Shown: positions 17,804-26,237 of the stretch, in pieces
Layout of the letters: each line of letters begins with the position of its first letter
Numbering within the stretch: the stretch's first letter is position 1
Assembly (NCBI GenBank): GCA_040007095.1
Contig: JBDTVS010000122.1
Coordinates: forward strand, 1-64,000
Direction of reading: 5' to 3'
DNA: 64,000 bases
DNA from: JBDTVS01 sp040007095
GTDB taxonomy: Bacteria > Acidobacteriota > Vicinamibacteria > Vicinamibacterales > CAVVIG01
The notes under the pieces: generated by a model
Told to the model about the DNA's origin: nothing
The model's database searches: none
Seen by the model: only the letters and a program-made list of their open reading frames with translations
Made by a program: the position numbers and the translations under genes

Positions 17804-18181
17804 TTACCGGGCCGGGATATTCAGCTTCTGCCCAACCTTGATCATGTTGGGGTCAGACAAGGTGCCGGCATTCGCCTGGAAGATTTCCATATAACGGCCG
17901 GCGTCGCCGAGGTACTCCTTGGCGATCTTCGACAGCGTGTCGCCGGACACGACGGTGTGGACGCCGAAGAAGTCCGACCGTTGAGCCTTGATGTTGGCGA
18001 CGATTTCGTTCTCCCAGCCCTGGTGGGTCTTGATGTTGTCCCACAGCCGATTGGCGTCCAGCTGATACTCGGTCTGGCCCGAAATCTTCAGCTTACCGGC
18101 CTCTTCCGTGACGTCGGGATTCTGCAGCCCGATCTGGTTGGCGAGCTTGAAGAGATCGCTGTACTTGTCCATGAGAGCCAT
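17804..18181 (-). CDS. LysM domain protein (Kbp/YgaU-like)
   Basis: ATG 18181 follows an excellent GGAGGAAG ribosome binding site; 125 aa. The N-terminal half (DKYSDLFKLANQIGLQNPDV, GKLKISGQTEY) resembles the BON-like domain of the potassium-binding protein Kbp. The C-terminal 50 residues are a LysM motif (HTVVSGDTLSKIAKEYLGDA, then PNMIKVGQKLNIP). No signal peptide is evident, as for Kbp. A K+-sensing or osmotic-stress role is inferred from that similarity; a peptidoglycan-binding role is the alternative. Confidence 0.85.
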   Translation of the reverse strand: MALMDKYSDLFKLANQIGLQNPDVTEEAGKLKISGQTEYQLDANRLWDNIKTHQGWENEIVANIKAQRSDFFGVHTVVSGDTLSKIAKEYLGDAGRYMEIFQANAGTLSDPNMIKVGQKLNIPAR

Positions 18182-18278
18182 GACTTCCTCCTTCAGGGTT
18201 GATGAATCGTCAATCGGCCTCCAGGCCGCAACCATCCTGTGTCCGCGCGTCGTTCGACGCAAGCTCTTCGGCGATCGT

Positions 18279-18294
18279 GGGTCGGTTTCGACCC
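18279..18294. terminator. short hairpin between DUF481 and LysM genes
   Basis: GGGTCG-GTTT-CGACCC forms a 6-bp perfect stem with a 4-base loop just downstream of the DUF481 stop codon on the minus strand. There is no T-tract, so it is only a weak terminator candidate. Confidence 0.3.
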
Positions 18295-18316
18295 GGTATC
18301 TCAGGATCACGCCGAC

Positions 18317-19078
18317 TCAAAATTTCGCGACCAGCGCGACCGCCGTGATGGCGTCGGTGCTCTTGAACCCCGTCACCGGCAGATTGACGTAGCGGATCGT
18401 GTTGGAGACTTTGAGCGAGAACATCGTCGTCACTTTGGCCATCAGCGCGAGGGCGTTGGCGTAGCGCCAGTCGCCGCCCTCCGAGAGCGAAAACACGAAA
18501 TGCCCGTCCTCGCTGAGCTCGCTCGTCTCTGAGATCTTGAGCGTATAGACGCCGCCCGTCCCGAGTGTCGCGGTCGACAGGTTGTTGCCGAGGAGCCGCT
18601 GTTCATTGGCGTATCCAAGACCAGCGTCGACGATCAGCTTGTGCGGGGCCGGCTGGATCAACGAATACACGAAGCCGCCCTCAATCGCGTGGCGATTGAG
18701 GATACCGGCGAACCTATCGCGCTGGTACCCGTACTGCCCATAACCCGCCAGACGCGGGCTGACCTGACGCTGCGCCCGGAGCGCGAAGACGAACGCCTCC
18801 GCCTTCAGCTCATCCTCGGCTTTGTTGCGCACGTAGCCGATCTTCAGCTTCGTCTCCCACGGCGAGGGACGGTAGACATATTCGCCGCCGAGTCCGATGG
18901 TCTGTGTGGACGAATTGCCGGTGGTGCCGACAAACGCAAACTCGGCCGAGCCCTCACGCTCGGGGGGAGGAGGCGCCGGCGCCTGGGCGTAGCCGCGGGC
19001 GGGAAACGCGCTGAGAAGTGTCAGCGCCAGGAAGCCGATCTGATGAAACCCCGGTCGCAGCAGGGTCTTGGTGCTCAT
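18317..19078 (-). CDS. DUF481 family outer-membrane beta-barrel protein
   Basis: A 253-aa protein with a signal peptide (ends near FPARGYAQA) and a Pro-rich linker. A beta-strand-rich body follows: GSAEFAFVGTTGNSSTQTIG is the typical DUF481 start, and LAGYGQYGYQRDRFAGI is the typical middle strand pair. It ends in AVALVAKF, a C-terminal Phe being typical of outer-membrane barrels. Family members (YdiY-like) are salt- or acid-induced outer-membrane proteins of unclear function. It lies upstream of the LysM gene on the same strand and diverges from a secreted DLSGVW protein gene. Confidence 0.85.
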   Translation of the reverse strand: MSTKTLLRPGFHQIGFLALTLLSAFPARGYAQAPAPPPPEREGSAEFAFVGTTGNSSTQTIGLGGEYVYRPSPWETKLKIGYVRNKAEDELKAEAFVFALRAQRQVSPRLAGYGQYGYQRDRFAGILNRHAIEGGFVYSLIQPAPHKLIVDAGLGYANEQRLLGNNLSTATLGTGGVYTLKISETSELSEDGHFVFSLSEGGDWRYANALALMAKVTTMFSLKVSNTIRYVNLPVTGFKSTDAITAVALVAKF

Positions 19079-19272
19079 GCTCGAGGTGCCCTCACACGTG
19101 CGCTATTACAGTTGCGGGCCATCGCCTCATCTTGCCAAGATCCTCGAGACGAGGACGACATACCAACTCAACACTATCGCAACCCGGTGTCGTTTCGAAC
19201 TCCGCGGCGCGGACGTCCTCGCCACGATCCTCCGGTTGCGCCAGGCGTCCGATCTGGCCTATCGTCATCGGG

Positions 19273-20076
19273 ATGGACGCTCCCAAGGTATCCACCGCAC
19301 GGTGGGCAGTCGCGCTGGGATTGGCTCTTGCCGTGCTGCGCGGGGTCCCGCTGTCGGCGCAGTGGTTGAATGTGCCCACACCGGGTGTGCCGCGCACGGC
19401 GGACGGCAAGCCCAACCTCAACGCCCCTGCACCGAAGGCAGCCGACGGTCATCCGGATTTGTCGGGTGTCTGGATGCCGAACACACGATACCTGCAGGAT
19501 CTGGCAGCCGCCATGAAGCCCGGCGACGTGCCATATCAGCCGTGGGCCGCGCAGCTGACGCAAGAACGCGCGAACGGTGCGCGAGGCAAGGACGACCCCG
19601 CCGCCTACTGCGTGCCGGGTATGCCGAAGCTGATGGTTCTGCCCTATCCCTACAAGATCTACCAGCTCCCGCGCGTGACCGTGATCCTGTACGAAGGGTT
19701 CACGACGTTTCGACAGATCTTCACCGACGGGCGAGAACTGCCCAAAAATCCGCAGCCAGCGTGGATGGGTTACTCCGTCGGCAAGTGGGAGGGCGACACG
19801 TTTATCGTCGACACGGTCGGCATCAACGAGAAGACCTGGATGGACAATGCCGGCCGGCCGCACAGCGACGCGCTGCACACGATCGAACGCTACCGCCGCA
19901 GCAGCTTCGGAACGCTGGACGTGACGCTCACCATCGACGACCCGAAGGCCTACACCCGCCCGTGGACCGTAGACGAGAGTCCATCGCGACTGGTCCTCGA
20001 CCAGGATCTGCTCGAGTACGTCTGCACCGAGAACAACAAAGACGTCGAGCATCTGGCCGGCGAGGGGCGCAAGTAA
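19273..20076 (+). CDS. secreted 'DGKPDLSGVW' family protein (copy 1)
   Basis: A 267-aa protein from ATG 19273, with a signal peptide (ALGLALAVLRGVPLSAQW). Tandem 'ADGKPNLNAPAPKAADGHPDLSGVW' units follow the signal; this is the hallmark of a secreted family much expanded in Vicinamibacteria-like Acidobacteria. Downstream are GYSVGKWEGDTFIVDT and a C-terminal DDPKAYTRPW followed by LEYVCTENNKD with a conserved Cys. No catalytic function is known. Three further members lie at 51.9-56.6 kb. Confidence 0.7.
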   Translation: MDAPKVSTARWAVALGLALAVLRGVPLSAQWLNVPTPGVPRTADGKPNLNAPAPKAADGHPDLSGVWMPNTRYLQDLAAAMKPGDVPYQPWAAQLTQERANGARGKDDPAAYCVPGMPKLMVLPYPYKIYQLPRVTVILYEGFTTFRQIFTDGRELPKNPQPAWMGYSVGKWEGDTFIVDTVGINEKTWMDNAGRPHSDALHTIERYRRSSFGTLDVTLTIDDPKAYTRPWTVDESPSRLVLDQDLLEYVCTENNKDVEHLAGEGRK

Positions 20077-20134
20077 CAAAAGCGGGCGCCAGACGAGGCG
20101 GTTTACGGACTCCGCCGTGAGAACAGCAGCCCAC

Positions 20135-20325
20135 TCAACGCGAGACGTCGCGGGTGTGCTGCGCGAAATGCCACTGGTGACCTTCGAGATCCGTCGCCGC
20201 ATAGGTGCGGTCGCCATAGGGCTTGTCTTCCAGCTCTGTCACGATGACGGCGCCTGACGCTCTGGCCTGCGCGTAATGCGCATCCACATCGTCGACGTAG
20301 ATGTGTTCTATTCCTGGGTCGCCTC
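20135..20325 (-). pseudogene. C-terminal fragment of a VOC (glyoxalase-like) protein
   Basis: The minus-strand frame encodes PGIEHIYVDDVDAHYAQARA through KPYGDRTYAATDLEGHQW, the second half of a glyoxalase/bleomycin-resistance fold, and stops after HTRDVSR. The first half is absent: upstream sequence is the end of the CoA-binding gene, and no start codon belongs to the fragment. It is therefore a truncated remnant immediately after the metX-metY operon. Confidence 0.6.
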
Positions 20326-20816
20326 TACTGAAGACCGCCGCGCACGGACGTGATGCGCTGCGTGTTGAAGCCGAGCCAGTGCATCCGGCCCACATAGCGG
20401 GCGTGCTCGACCTTGAGGCAGCGATCCATGACGACAGACAGCCCGCCGGCTTCGGCGATGCGGCCGCCTTCCTGGTTGATCACCGAGAACTGACACCAGA
20501 GATTCCTGGCGCCGATCGCCACGGCCTCTTCGGCGATTGCGGGCAGTGCATCCGGCGCACGGAACACGTTGACGATGTCCACCGGACCAGGCACGTCGGT
20601 GAGGCGGCTGAAGCTCTTCTCGCCGAAGACTTCCGATTCGCGCGGGTTGACCGAAATGACACGATAGCCGTGCCGTCTGAGGTAGAAGCCGACGAAATGA
20701 CTGGGGCGCAGATGATTGCTCGACAACCCGACGATCGCGACGGTCTTGGCGCTGTGGATCACGCGCTGGATCGTGAGCGGATCCTGATAGCGGCTGAGGT
20801 CGAAGGCGGGGGGCAT
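20325..20816 (-). CDS. CoA-binding domain protein (YccU-like)
   Basis: 163 aa from ATG 20816, whose first base overlaps the stop codon of metY (TGATG), so it is translationally coupled. The Rossmann CoA-binding fold is seen in KTVAIVGLSSNHLRPSHFVG, then YRVISVNPRESEVFGEKSF, and VDIVNVFRAPDALPAIAEEA. A late VVMDRCLKVEHARY segment matches the conserved C-P/R-C-x-K-x-E-H pattern of YccU-type proteins. They bind CoA or acyl-CoA; the biological role is unclear. Its coupling to MetX/MetY suggests a link to sulfur-amino-acid metabolism (inference). Confidence 0.85.
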   Translation of the reverse strand: MPPAFDLSRYQDPLTIQRVIHSAKTVAIVGLSSNHLRPSHFVGFYLRRHGYRVISVNPRESEVFGEKSFSRLTDVPGPVDIVNVFRAPDALPAIAEEAVAIGARNLWCQFSVINQEGGRIAEAGGLSVVMDRCLKVEHARYVGRMHWLGFNTQRITSVRGGLQ

Positions 20817-22129
20817 CAGGAAGCCGCCCCGGTTGTCGCCGACCGGGCCGCGCACGCGAAGCCCTGTTCGAGATCCCAGATCAGATCATCGACGGCCTCG
20901 ACGCCGACGGAGAGGCGAATGGTTCCCGGACCAACGCCGGCGGCGCGGAGCTCGTCCTCGCTGAGCTGACGATGCGTGGTGCTGGCGGGATGGATGATGA
21001 GGCTCTTGGCATCGCCGACGTTGGCGAGATGCGACCACAGGGTGACGCCGCGGATGAAGTCCTGCCCGCCGGCGCGTCCGCCGACGCATTCGAAGGAGAA
21101 CACCGCGCCCGCGCCTCGCGGCAGGTACTTGTCAACGAGCGGCCGATAGCGGCTCGTGGGTAGACCCGGATAGGTGACGTTCGACGCGAGGTCGTGCGAT
21201 TCGAGATAGCTCGCCACGGCAGCGGCATTCTTGACGTGACGCTCCATTCGCAGCGACAGCGTCTCGAGTCCCTGCAGAAACAGGAACGCGTTGAACGGGC
21301 TCATGGCCGCGCCCAGGTCGCGCAGCGTCTCGGCCCGCAGCTTCATCAGATAGCCGTAGGTGCCGAAGGTTTCGTGGAACTGGAGCCCGTGGTACGCCGG
21401 CGACGGATCGGCAATCACCGGGAAGCGGCCGTTCGACCAGTTGAACTGCCCGGAGTCGACCACCACGCCGCCGATGCTGGTGCCGTGGCCGCCGATGAAC
21501 TTGGTCGCCGAATGCAGGACGATATCGGCGCCCCACTCGATCGGGCGGCAGAGAAACGGCGTCGCGAACGTGTTGTCCACGAGCAGCGGAATCCCGTGAT
21601 CGTGAGCGATGGCGGCAATCGTTTCGACGTCGAGCACGTTGCCGCCCGGGTTCCCGATGGTCTCGCCGAAAAACGCCTTCGTGTTGCCGCGAACGGCCGC
21701 CTTCCACGCGTCCGGATCGTCGGGATCGACCCACGTCAGCTCGACGGACATCTTGCGGAGCAGATGTTTCAGCTGATTGACCGTGCCGCCGTACAGCGCC
21801 GACGACGAGACGACGTGATCGCCGGGCGTCAACAGCGTGAACAACGCGGCCGCCTGCGCCGCGATCCCGCTGGCGAACGCGACCGATCCGCATCCACCCT
21901 CGAGGTTGGCCATGCGTTCCTCGAAGACGGCCACGGTCGGGTTCATGATGCGGGAGTAGGTGTTGCCATACTCCTGAAGGTTGAAATACGCCGCCGCCGA
22001 CTCAGGATCCTCGAACACGTAGCTGGTGGTCTGAAAAATCGGCACGGCGCGGGCGCCGGTATTCGGGTCCGGACGCTGCCCTGCATGCACCTGACGGGTT
22101 TCAAATTCGAACCGGCGCGACTCTTCCAT
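20816..22129 (-). CDS. metY: O-acetylhomoserine sulfhydrylase
   Basis: A 437-aa PLP enzyme of the Cys/Met metabolism class. Its N-terminus FETRQVHAGQRPDPNTGARA and the YSRIMNPTVAVFEERMANLE segment are typical. The PLP lysine lies in HSATKFIGGHGTSIGG, preceded by the DNTFATPFLCRP motif with the PLP-binding Asp. It converts O-acetylhomoserine plus sulfide to homocysteine in the cytoplasm. The length, about 430, is diagnostic of MetY rather than the shorter MetB/MetC. It sits 13 bases after metX and overlaps the CoA-binding gene, forming a direct-sulfhydrylation operon. Confidence 0.94.
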   Translation of the reverse strand: MEESRRFEFETRQVHAGQRPDPNTGARAVPIFQTTSYVFEDPESAAAYFNLQEYGNTYSRIMNPTVAVFEERMANLEGGCGSVAFASGIAAQAAALFTLLTPGDHVVSSSALYGGTVNQLKHLLRKMSVELTWVDPDDPDAWKAAVRGNTKAFFGETIGNPGGNVLDVETIAAIAHDHGIPLLVDNTFATPFLCRPIEWGADIVLHSATKFIGGHGTSIGGVVVDSGQFNWSNGRFPVIADPSPAYHGLQFHETFGTYGYLMKLRAETLRDLGAAMSPFNAFLFLQGLETLSLRMERHVKNAAAVASYLESHDLASNVTYPGLPTSRYRPLVDKYLPRGAGAVFSFECVGGRAGGQDFIRGVTLWSHLANVGDAKSLIIHPASTTHRQLSEDELRAAGVGPGTIRLSVGVEAVDDLIWDLEQGFACAARSATTGAAS

Positions 22130-22142
22130 GGCTGCTACTCCT

Positions 22143-23342
22143 CTAGCGCGCGAGGAATCCCTGAATCATAGGCGTCTGGCGCGCCTCTTCCAAGAGGAAG
22201 CAGTCGTGTCCGTACGGCGCATCGATCACGTGGAGCTCGACTTCCTTGCCGGCCTCCCGCAACGCGCTCGCCAGTTCCTCGGAGCCGGACGGCGGATAGA
22301 GCCAGTCCGAGCTGAAGGCGATGAGCAGCGTCCGGGCGGCGATTCCGCGGACCGCCGCCGCGAGCCGGCCGCCGCCGTACTGCCGGGCGAGGTCGAAATA
22401 CGAGAGCGCCCGCGACGTATAGAGATAGGTATTGGCGTCGAAGCGCTTCACGAACGAATCGGCCTGGTGACGCAGGTAGCTCTCGACTTCGAACTCAGGG
22501 TCGGTGAGGGTGTAACGAATGTCGTCCGCGAATTGCAGCCGCCGGCCGAATTTGCTCTTGAGCGAAGTGGCTGACAGGTAGGTGATGTGCCCGACCATCC
22601 GGGCCACGCCCATGCCGGCACTGGGCGCGCGGCCCGTGCCGTAGTAGTGGCCGTTCTGCCAATCCGGATCGGCCGTGATGGCGCTGCGCGCGATGGCGTT
22701 CCAGGCGATACCCTGCGGGTAGAGCGCGTGCGTGCTCGCGATCGCAATAATCGCCTCGACCTGATCGCCGAACTGAACCGCCCACTCGAAGGCCTGCATG
22801 CCCCCGAGCGACCCTCCGGCGACCGCGGCCAGCGTCGGGATGCCGAGCTCATCGAGGAGCGCGCGTTCGGCACGCACCATGTCCGCAACGGTCACGACCG
22901 GAAAGTCGGACCCATACGGTCTGCCCGTTGCCGGGTTGGTCGAGGAAGGACCCGTGGTACCGCGACACCCGGCGAGAAGGTTCGTGCTGACCACGAAGAA
23001 CCGATTCGTATCGAACGCCTTGCCCGGGCCGATCATCCCGTCCCACCAGCCGAGACCTCGGCCCGCGCCGGCATCTCTCTCGTCGGCGCGGAAACCGTCC
23101 CTGGTGCTCTCCGCCGCGGGCAGACGCGAAAAGCCAGCCGCATGGGCATCGCCGCTCAGGGCATGGCAGACCAGGATGACGTTGTCGCGCGCGGGCGACA
23201 GCGTCCCATACGTCTCGTAAGCAATCCGTATCGGAAACAGATCCCGGCCGCAGTCCAGCGCGAGCGGCTTTGGCAGATCGAGGAACTGCGTGTCGACGGT
23301 GCCGACCGAGCCGGCGGCGGCCTTCGGCGCTCGCATGGTCAT
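22143..23342 (-). CDS. metX: homoserine O-acetyltransferase
   Basis: 399 aa from ATG 23342 (a second ATG at 23336 is also possible); the longer open frame lacks family support. The alpha/beta-hydrolase fold has the nucleophile motif AVAGGSLGGMQAFEWA, an oxyanion region VILVCHALSGDAHAAG, and GWWDGMIGPGKAFDT, which is diagnostic of MetX. The catalytic Asp lies in FSSDWLYPPSG and the His in DAPYGHDCFLLE at the C-terminus. It transfers acetyl from acetyl-CoA to homoserine, giving the substrate of the downstream MetY. The gene diverges from osmC with a 180-base shared upstream region. Some members are succinyltransferases; sequence alone does not settle this. Confidence 0.93.
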   Translation of the reverse strand: MTMRAPKAAAGSVGTVDTQFLDLPKPLALDCGRDLFPIRIAYETYGTLSPARDNVILVCHALSGDAHAAGFSRLPAAESTRDGFRADERDAGAGRGLGWWDGMIGPGKAFDTNRFFVVSTNLLAGCRGTTGPSSTNPATGRPYGSDFPVVTVADMVRAERALLDELGIPTLAAVAGGSLGGMQAFEWAVQFGDQVEAIIAIASTHALYPQGIAWNAIARSAITADPDWQNGHYYGTGRAPSAGMGVARMVGHITYLSATSLKSKFGRRLQFADDIRYTLTDPEFEVESYLRHQADSFVKRFDANTYLYTSRALSYFDLARQYGGGRLAAAVRGIAARTLLIAFSSDWLYPPSGSEELASALREAGKEVELHVIDAPYGHDCFLLEEARQTPMIQGFLAR

Positions 23343-23415
23343 GGAGGCATCATAATATCCCCGCCCGTCTGAGGGGAGTATCCCGACGGCATGGTCCGCG
23401 TCCTGCACGCCGTTG

Positions 23416-23421
23416 TATGAT
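23416..23421 (+). promoter_or_regulatory. possible -10 element for the osmC gene
   Basis: TATGAT matches the -10 consensus at five of six positions. No good -35 lies 17 bases upstream. If used, transcription would start just before the first of the two tandem hairpins. Confidence 0.3.
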
Positions 23422-23430
23422 TCGGAGCCT

Positions 23431-23508
23431 GCCCGAAGTGATTCGGGCCATCCTGCACTATCACTGAGGGGCGTGCGCGAAATGGTTCGCGCCATCTTCC
23501 ACTATCAA
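23431..23508 (+). promoter_or_regulatory. two tandem hairpin units in the osmC leader
   Basis: Unit 1 (23431-23464) has GCCCGAA-GTGA-TTCGGGC, a perfect 7-bp stem with a 4-base loop. Unit 2 (23475-23508) has GCGCGAA-ATGG-TTCGCGC, also a perfect 7-bp stem. The stems differ by a compensated C-G to G-C change. Each stem is followed by a near-identical tail, CATCxTxCACTATCA. The period is 44 bases, and unit 2 ends 16 bases before the osmC start codon, just upstream of its AAAGGG ribosome binding site. It could be a structured RNA leader or a pair of dyad protein-binding sites. Confidence 0.55.
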
Positions 23509-23524
23509 CGAAAGGGCTCACACG

Positions 23525-24091
23525 ATGTCTCAGTCGAGCGTCAACAACGGCGTCAACGTAGGGGCACTGCTGGCTGCGCGGGAAGCACTGAAGGACGCAC
23601 CCGGGGCGACCAAGTTCACGTGGCGGGCGTCGTGCAAATGGCAGAACGGCACGCACAGCGTGTCGAAGGTGCAAGGCTTCCACGGACTCGGTGCAGAACA
23701 GAAACACAAGACCGAGTTCTCGTTCGAAGCCGATCATCCGGAGATCTTCGCGTCCGAGGATCTCGGCGCGACCCCCGTCGAGCTCGTGCTCGTCGGTCTG
23801 GCGAGCTGCCTGACGGCTGGCGTCGCCGCGGTGGCGCAGAATCGGGGCGTACAGCTTCGGTCGGTCGAAGCCAAGCTCGAAGGATCCATGGATATCCAGG
23901 GCATCCTCGGGATGGATAGCGATGTGCGCAACGGTTACGACGACATCAAGGTCACGTTCAACATCGATGCCGATGCGTCCAAGAAGGAGATCGAGGCCAT
24001 CGTCGCCCAGTCACAGAAGCGCTCGGCGGTGTACGACATCGTGACCAACCCGACCAACGTGACCGTCGAAGTTCTCTCTAATGGAGCGTAA
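23525..24091 (+). CDS. OsmC family protein
   Basis: A 188-aa protein with the OsmC fold: a first strand KFTWRASCKWQNGTHSVSKV, the conserved Glu/Asp region PVELVLVGLASCLTAGVAA carrying the peroxidatic-type Cys, and a C-terminal NVTVEVL strand. In classical OsmC/Ohr a second redox Cys lies in the later helix; here that position reads VAQSQKRSAVYDIV with no Cys, so two-Cys peroxidase chemistry is doubtful. Similar single-Cys members exist (YhfA-like). Possible roles are handling organic peroxides or electrophiles. It is preceded by two tandem hairpins and diverges from metX. Confidence 0.88.
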   Translation: MSQSSVNNGVNVGALLAAREALKDAPGATKFTWRASCKWQNGTHSVSKVQGFHGLGAEQKHKTEFSFEADHPEIFASEDLGATPVELVLVGLASCLTAGVAAVAQNRGVQLRSVEAKLEGSMDIQGILGMDSDVRNGYDDIKVTFNIDADASKKEIEAIVAQSQKRSAVYDIVTNPTNVTVEVLSNGA

Positions 24092-24241
24092 CTGCGATTG
24101 CTGAGCTGCAAACCACGCAGACACCAGGACCCGAAGTCGAGAGAGCGGGAGGCATTCTTCGTGGTTTCGCGGTTGCATCGTCTCTAGAAATCGGCAGGAC
24201 AGGCCACTACTCGCGGCCGGCGGAACACAGCGGAGCTCGTC

Positions 24242-25501
24242 ATCGAACATCTCACGACGGTCATCATCGGTGCCGGGCACGCCGGACTCGCGGTCAGCCG
24301 CTGCCTCAGCGAGCGCTCGATCGATCACGTGGGGCTCGAGCGCGGGGAGGTAGCGAACTCCTGGCGCCGCGAACGCTGGGACTCACTGCGGCTGCTGACG
24401 CCGAACTGGCAGAGCCGGCTGCCCGGCTATCGCTACGAGGGCGCCGACCCCGACGGCTTCATGACGATGGCCGAGGTGGTCGAGTTCGTCGCGCGGTTTG
24501 CCGTCGTGTCCGACGCGCCAGTGCGAACCCATACGACGGTTACGTCGGTCAAGCGAACCGACGAAGGCTACCACGTCGCCACCGACTCGGGCGATCTCCA
24601 CTGCCGCTGTCTGGTACTGGCAAGCGGCGCCTGCAACCTCCCGAGCGTGCCGGCGCTTCGGCAAGGGGTGCCGCCGGCGATTCAGTCCTTCACCCCACTC
24701 GACTATCGAAATCCGGATCAGCTTCGCACGGGCGGAGTGCTCGTCGTTGGCGCGTCCGCCACCGGCGTACAGCTGGCTGACGAGATCCGCCTCTCGGGAC
24801 GGCGGGTGACGCTTTCAGTCGGCGAGCACGTCAGGCTGCCGAGAACCTATCGCGGCCGCGACGTGTTGTGGTGGATGGAAGCGTCCGGTATCTGGAATCA
24901 ACGGTACGACGAGATCGACGACCTGGCGCGCGCCCGGGGATTGCCGTCACCGCAACTGGTCGGCACGCCGCAGCGCACGACGCTGGACCTGAACACTCTC
25001 GGTGCCGCCGGCGTCGAAATCGTCGGGCGGCTGGCCGCCATCCGCGACGGTCGAGCGCTCTTTTCCGGCGGCCTCCGCAACCAGTTTGCGCTGGCCGATC
25101 TGAAAATGGACCGACTGCTGGACACATTCGATGCGTGGGCGCGCGACCACTCACGCGAGGCTGGCGACGTCGGCCCGCCGGAGCGCTTCGAGCCGAGCCG
25201 CGCACCGGCAGCGTCGCGACTCGAGGTGGATCTGAAAAGCGGCGAAATCCAGTCCATCGTCTGGGCGACCGGCTTTCGCCCGGACTACAGCTGGCTCGAC
25301 GTGCCGGTCGTCGATCACAAAGGACGCTTGAGGCATGAGGGCGGGATTGTCGATGCGCCCGGGCTGTATGCGATCGGACTGCCGGTGCTTCGCCGGCGGA
25401 AGTCCACCTTCATACACGGCGCAGAGGACGACGCGCGCGACCTCGTCGACCACCTCGCCGGCTATCTCGCCGGCGAGCGGCATGTTTCGCTTGGCACGTA
25501 G
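24242..25501 (+). CDS. flavin-containing monooxygenase-like oxidoreductase with apparent ATC start
   Basis: The FAD motif GAGHAG is encoded from about 24269, upstream of the first standard start codon in the frame (GTG 24329). Between the in-frame stop at 24185 and 24329 there is no ATG, GTG or TTG. GGAG at 24232-24235 lies six bases before ATC 24242, which would give MIEHLTTVIIGAGHAGLA. From there the product is about 419 aa. Family features include ANSWRRERWDSLRLLTPNWQ, a second Rossmann motif VLVVGASATGVQLADEI, and WATGFRPDYSWLDVP near the C-terminus. It resembles FAD/NAD(P)-binding oxidoreductases of the flavin monooxygenase group. A sequencing error at the start is the alternative explanation. 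Confidence 0.78.
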   Translation: MEHLTTVIIGAGHAGLAVSRCLSERSIDHVGLERGEVANSWRRERWDSLRLLTPNWQSRLPGYRYEGADPDGFMTMAEVVEFVARFAVVSDAPVRTHTTVTSVKRTDEGYHVATDSGDLHCRCLVLASGACNLPSVPALRQGVPPAIQSFTPLDYRNPDQLRTGGVLVVGASATGVQLADEIRLSGRRVTLSVGEHVRLPRTYRGRDVLWWMEASGIWNQRYDEIDDLARARGLPSPQLVGTPQRTTLDLNTLGAAGVEIVGRLAAIRDGRALFSGGLRNQFALADLKMDRLLDTFDAWARDHSREAGDVGPPERFEPSRAPAASRLEVDLKSGEIQSIVWATGFRPDYSWLDVPVVDHKGRLRHEGGIVDAPGLYAIGLPVLRRRKSTFIHGAEDDARDLVDHLAGYLAGERHVSLGT

Positions 25502-25527
25502 TGTCCGACTTCGGACAGGCCCCCAGT

Positions 25528-26112
25528 CTACGCATCGGCCCGGGGCAGGATCTTTTCAATCCGCCGGTCCGGAATCAGCCACATCAGCGCCGCCACCACG
25601 AAGAGCGCCTCGGCGATCGACGGCGAAACAAGAGTCGCGACGATCGCGACGATGTACAGCACCGGCGACAACTTGCCTTTCCAGTCGCGCCCGATCGCCT
25701 TTTTGAGGATCGAGTCCGGCCCTTGCGCACGCACGATGGACTGCTGGAGCACGTAGTATGCGACCGCCGCCATCAGCAGTACGACGCCGTAGAGCGCCGT
25801 CGGCACCGCAGTGAAATAGTTCTCACCCATCCAACCGGTGGCGAACGGAAACAACGACAACCAGAACAGGAGGTGCAGGTTGGCCCACAGGATGCCGCCG
25901 GTCACGGTGGTGACCGCATGCAGCATGTGATGGTGGTTGTTCCAGTAGATGCCGACGTAGACGAAGCTCAGCACGTAGCTGAGAAACACTGGCAGCAGTG
26001 GCAGCAGATCGTGCAGGCCGTCGCCGTGCGGAACTTTCATTTCGAGCACCATGATCGTGATGATGATCGCGATCACACCGTCGCTGAACGCCTCGAGCCG
26101 TCCTTTGTGCAT
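25528..26112 (-). CDS. TMEM175-like potassium channel family membrane protein
   Basis: 194 aa from ATG 26112, since the family begins with K-x-R-L-E-AFSDGV; the longer frame adds 13 unrelated residues. GRLEAFSDGVIAIIITIMVL contains the FSDG selectivity/gate motif of TMEM175 channels. About five to six hydrophobic segments follow, including FLSYVLSFVYVGIYWNNHHH and ALYGVVLLMAAVAYYVLQQ. Bacterial TMEM175 proteins are homotetrameric K+ leak channels with six helices per subunit, which fits the length. The gene diverges from the TfoX-like gene. Confidence 0.85.
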   Translation of the reverse strand: MHKGRLEAFSDGVIAIIITIMVLEMKVPHGDGLHDLLPLLPVFLSYVLSFVYVGIYWNNHHHMLHAVTTVTGGILWANLHLLFWLSLFPFATGWMGENYFTAVPTALYGVVLLMAAVAYYVLQQSIVRAQGPDSILKKAIGRDWKGKLSPVLYIVAIVATLVSPSIAEALFVVAALMWLIPDRRIEKILPRADA

Positions 26113-26237
26113 TCCCTTCCCCGGTATAGTGGATGTCTGCGATCCGATCACGAGTGTAAATGAAATAGCGTCGCAGAGGAGTGACGCGCTTTGCCGTGAT
26201 CGACACGGGAGGGACGCAGACGAGGTGACCCGAAGAA

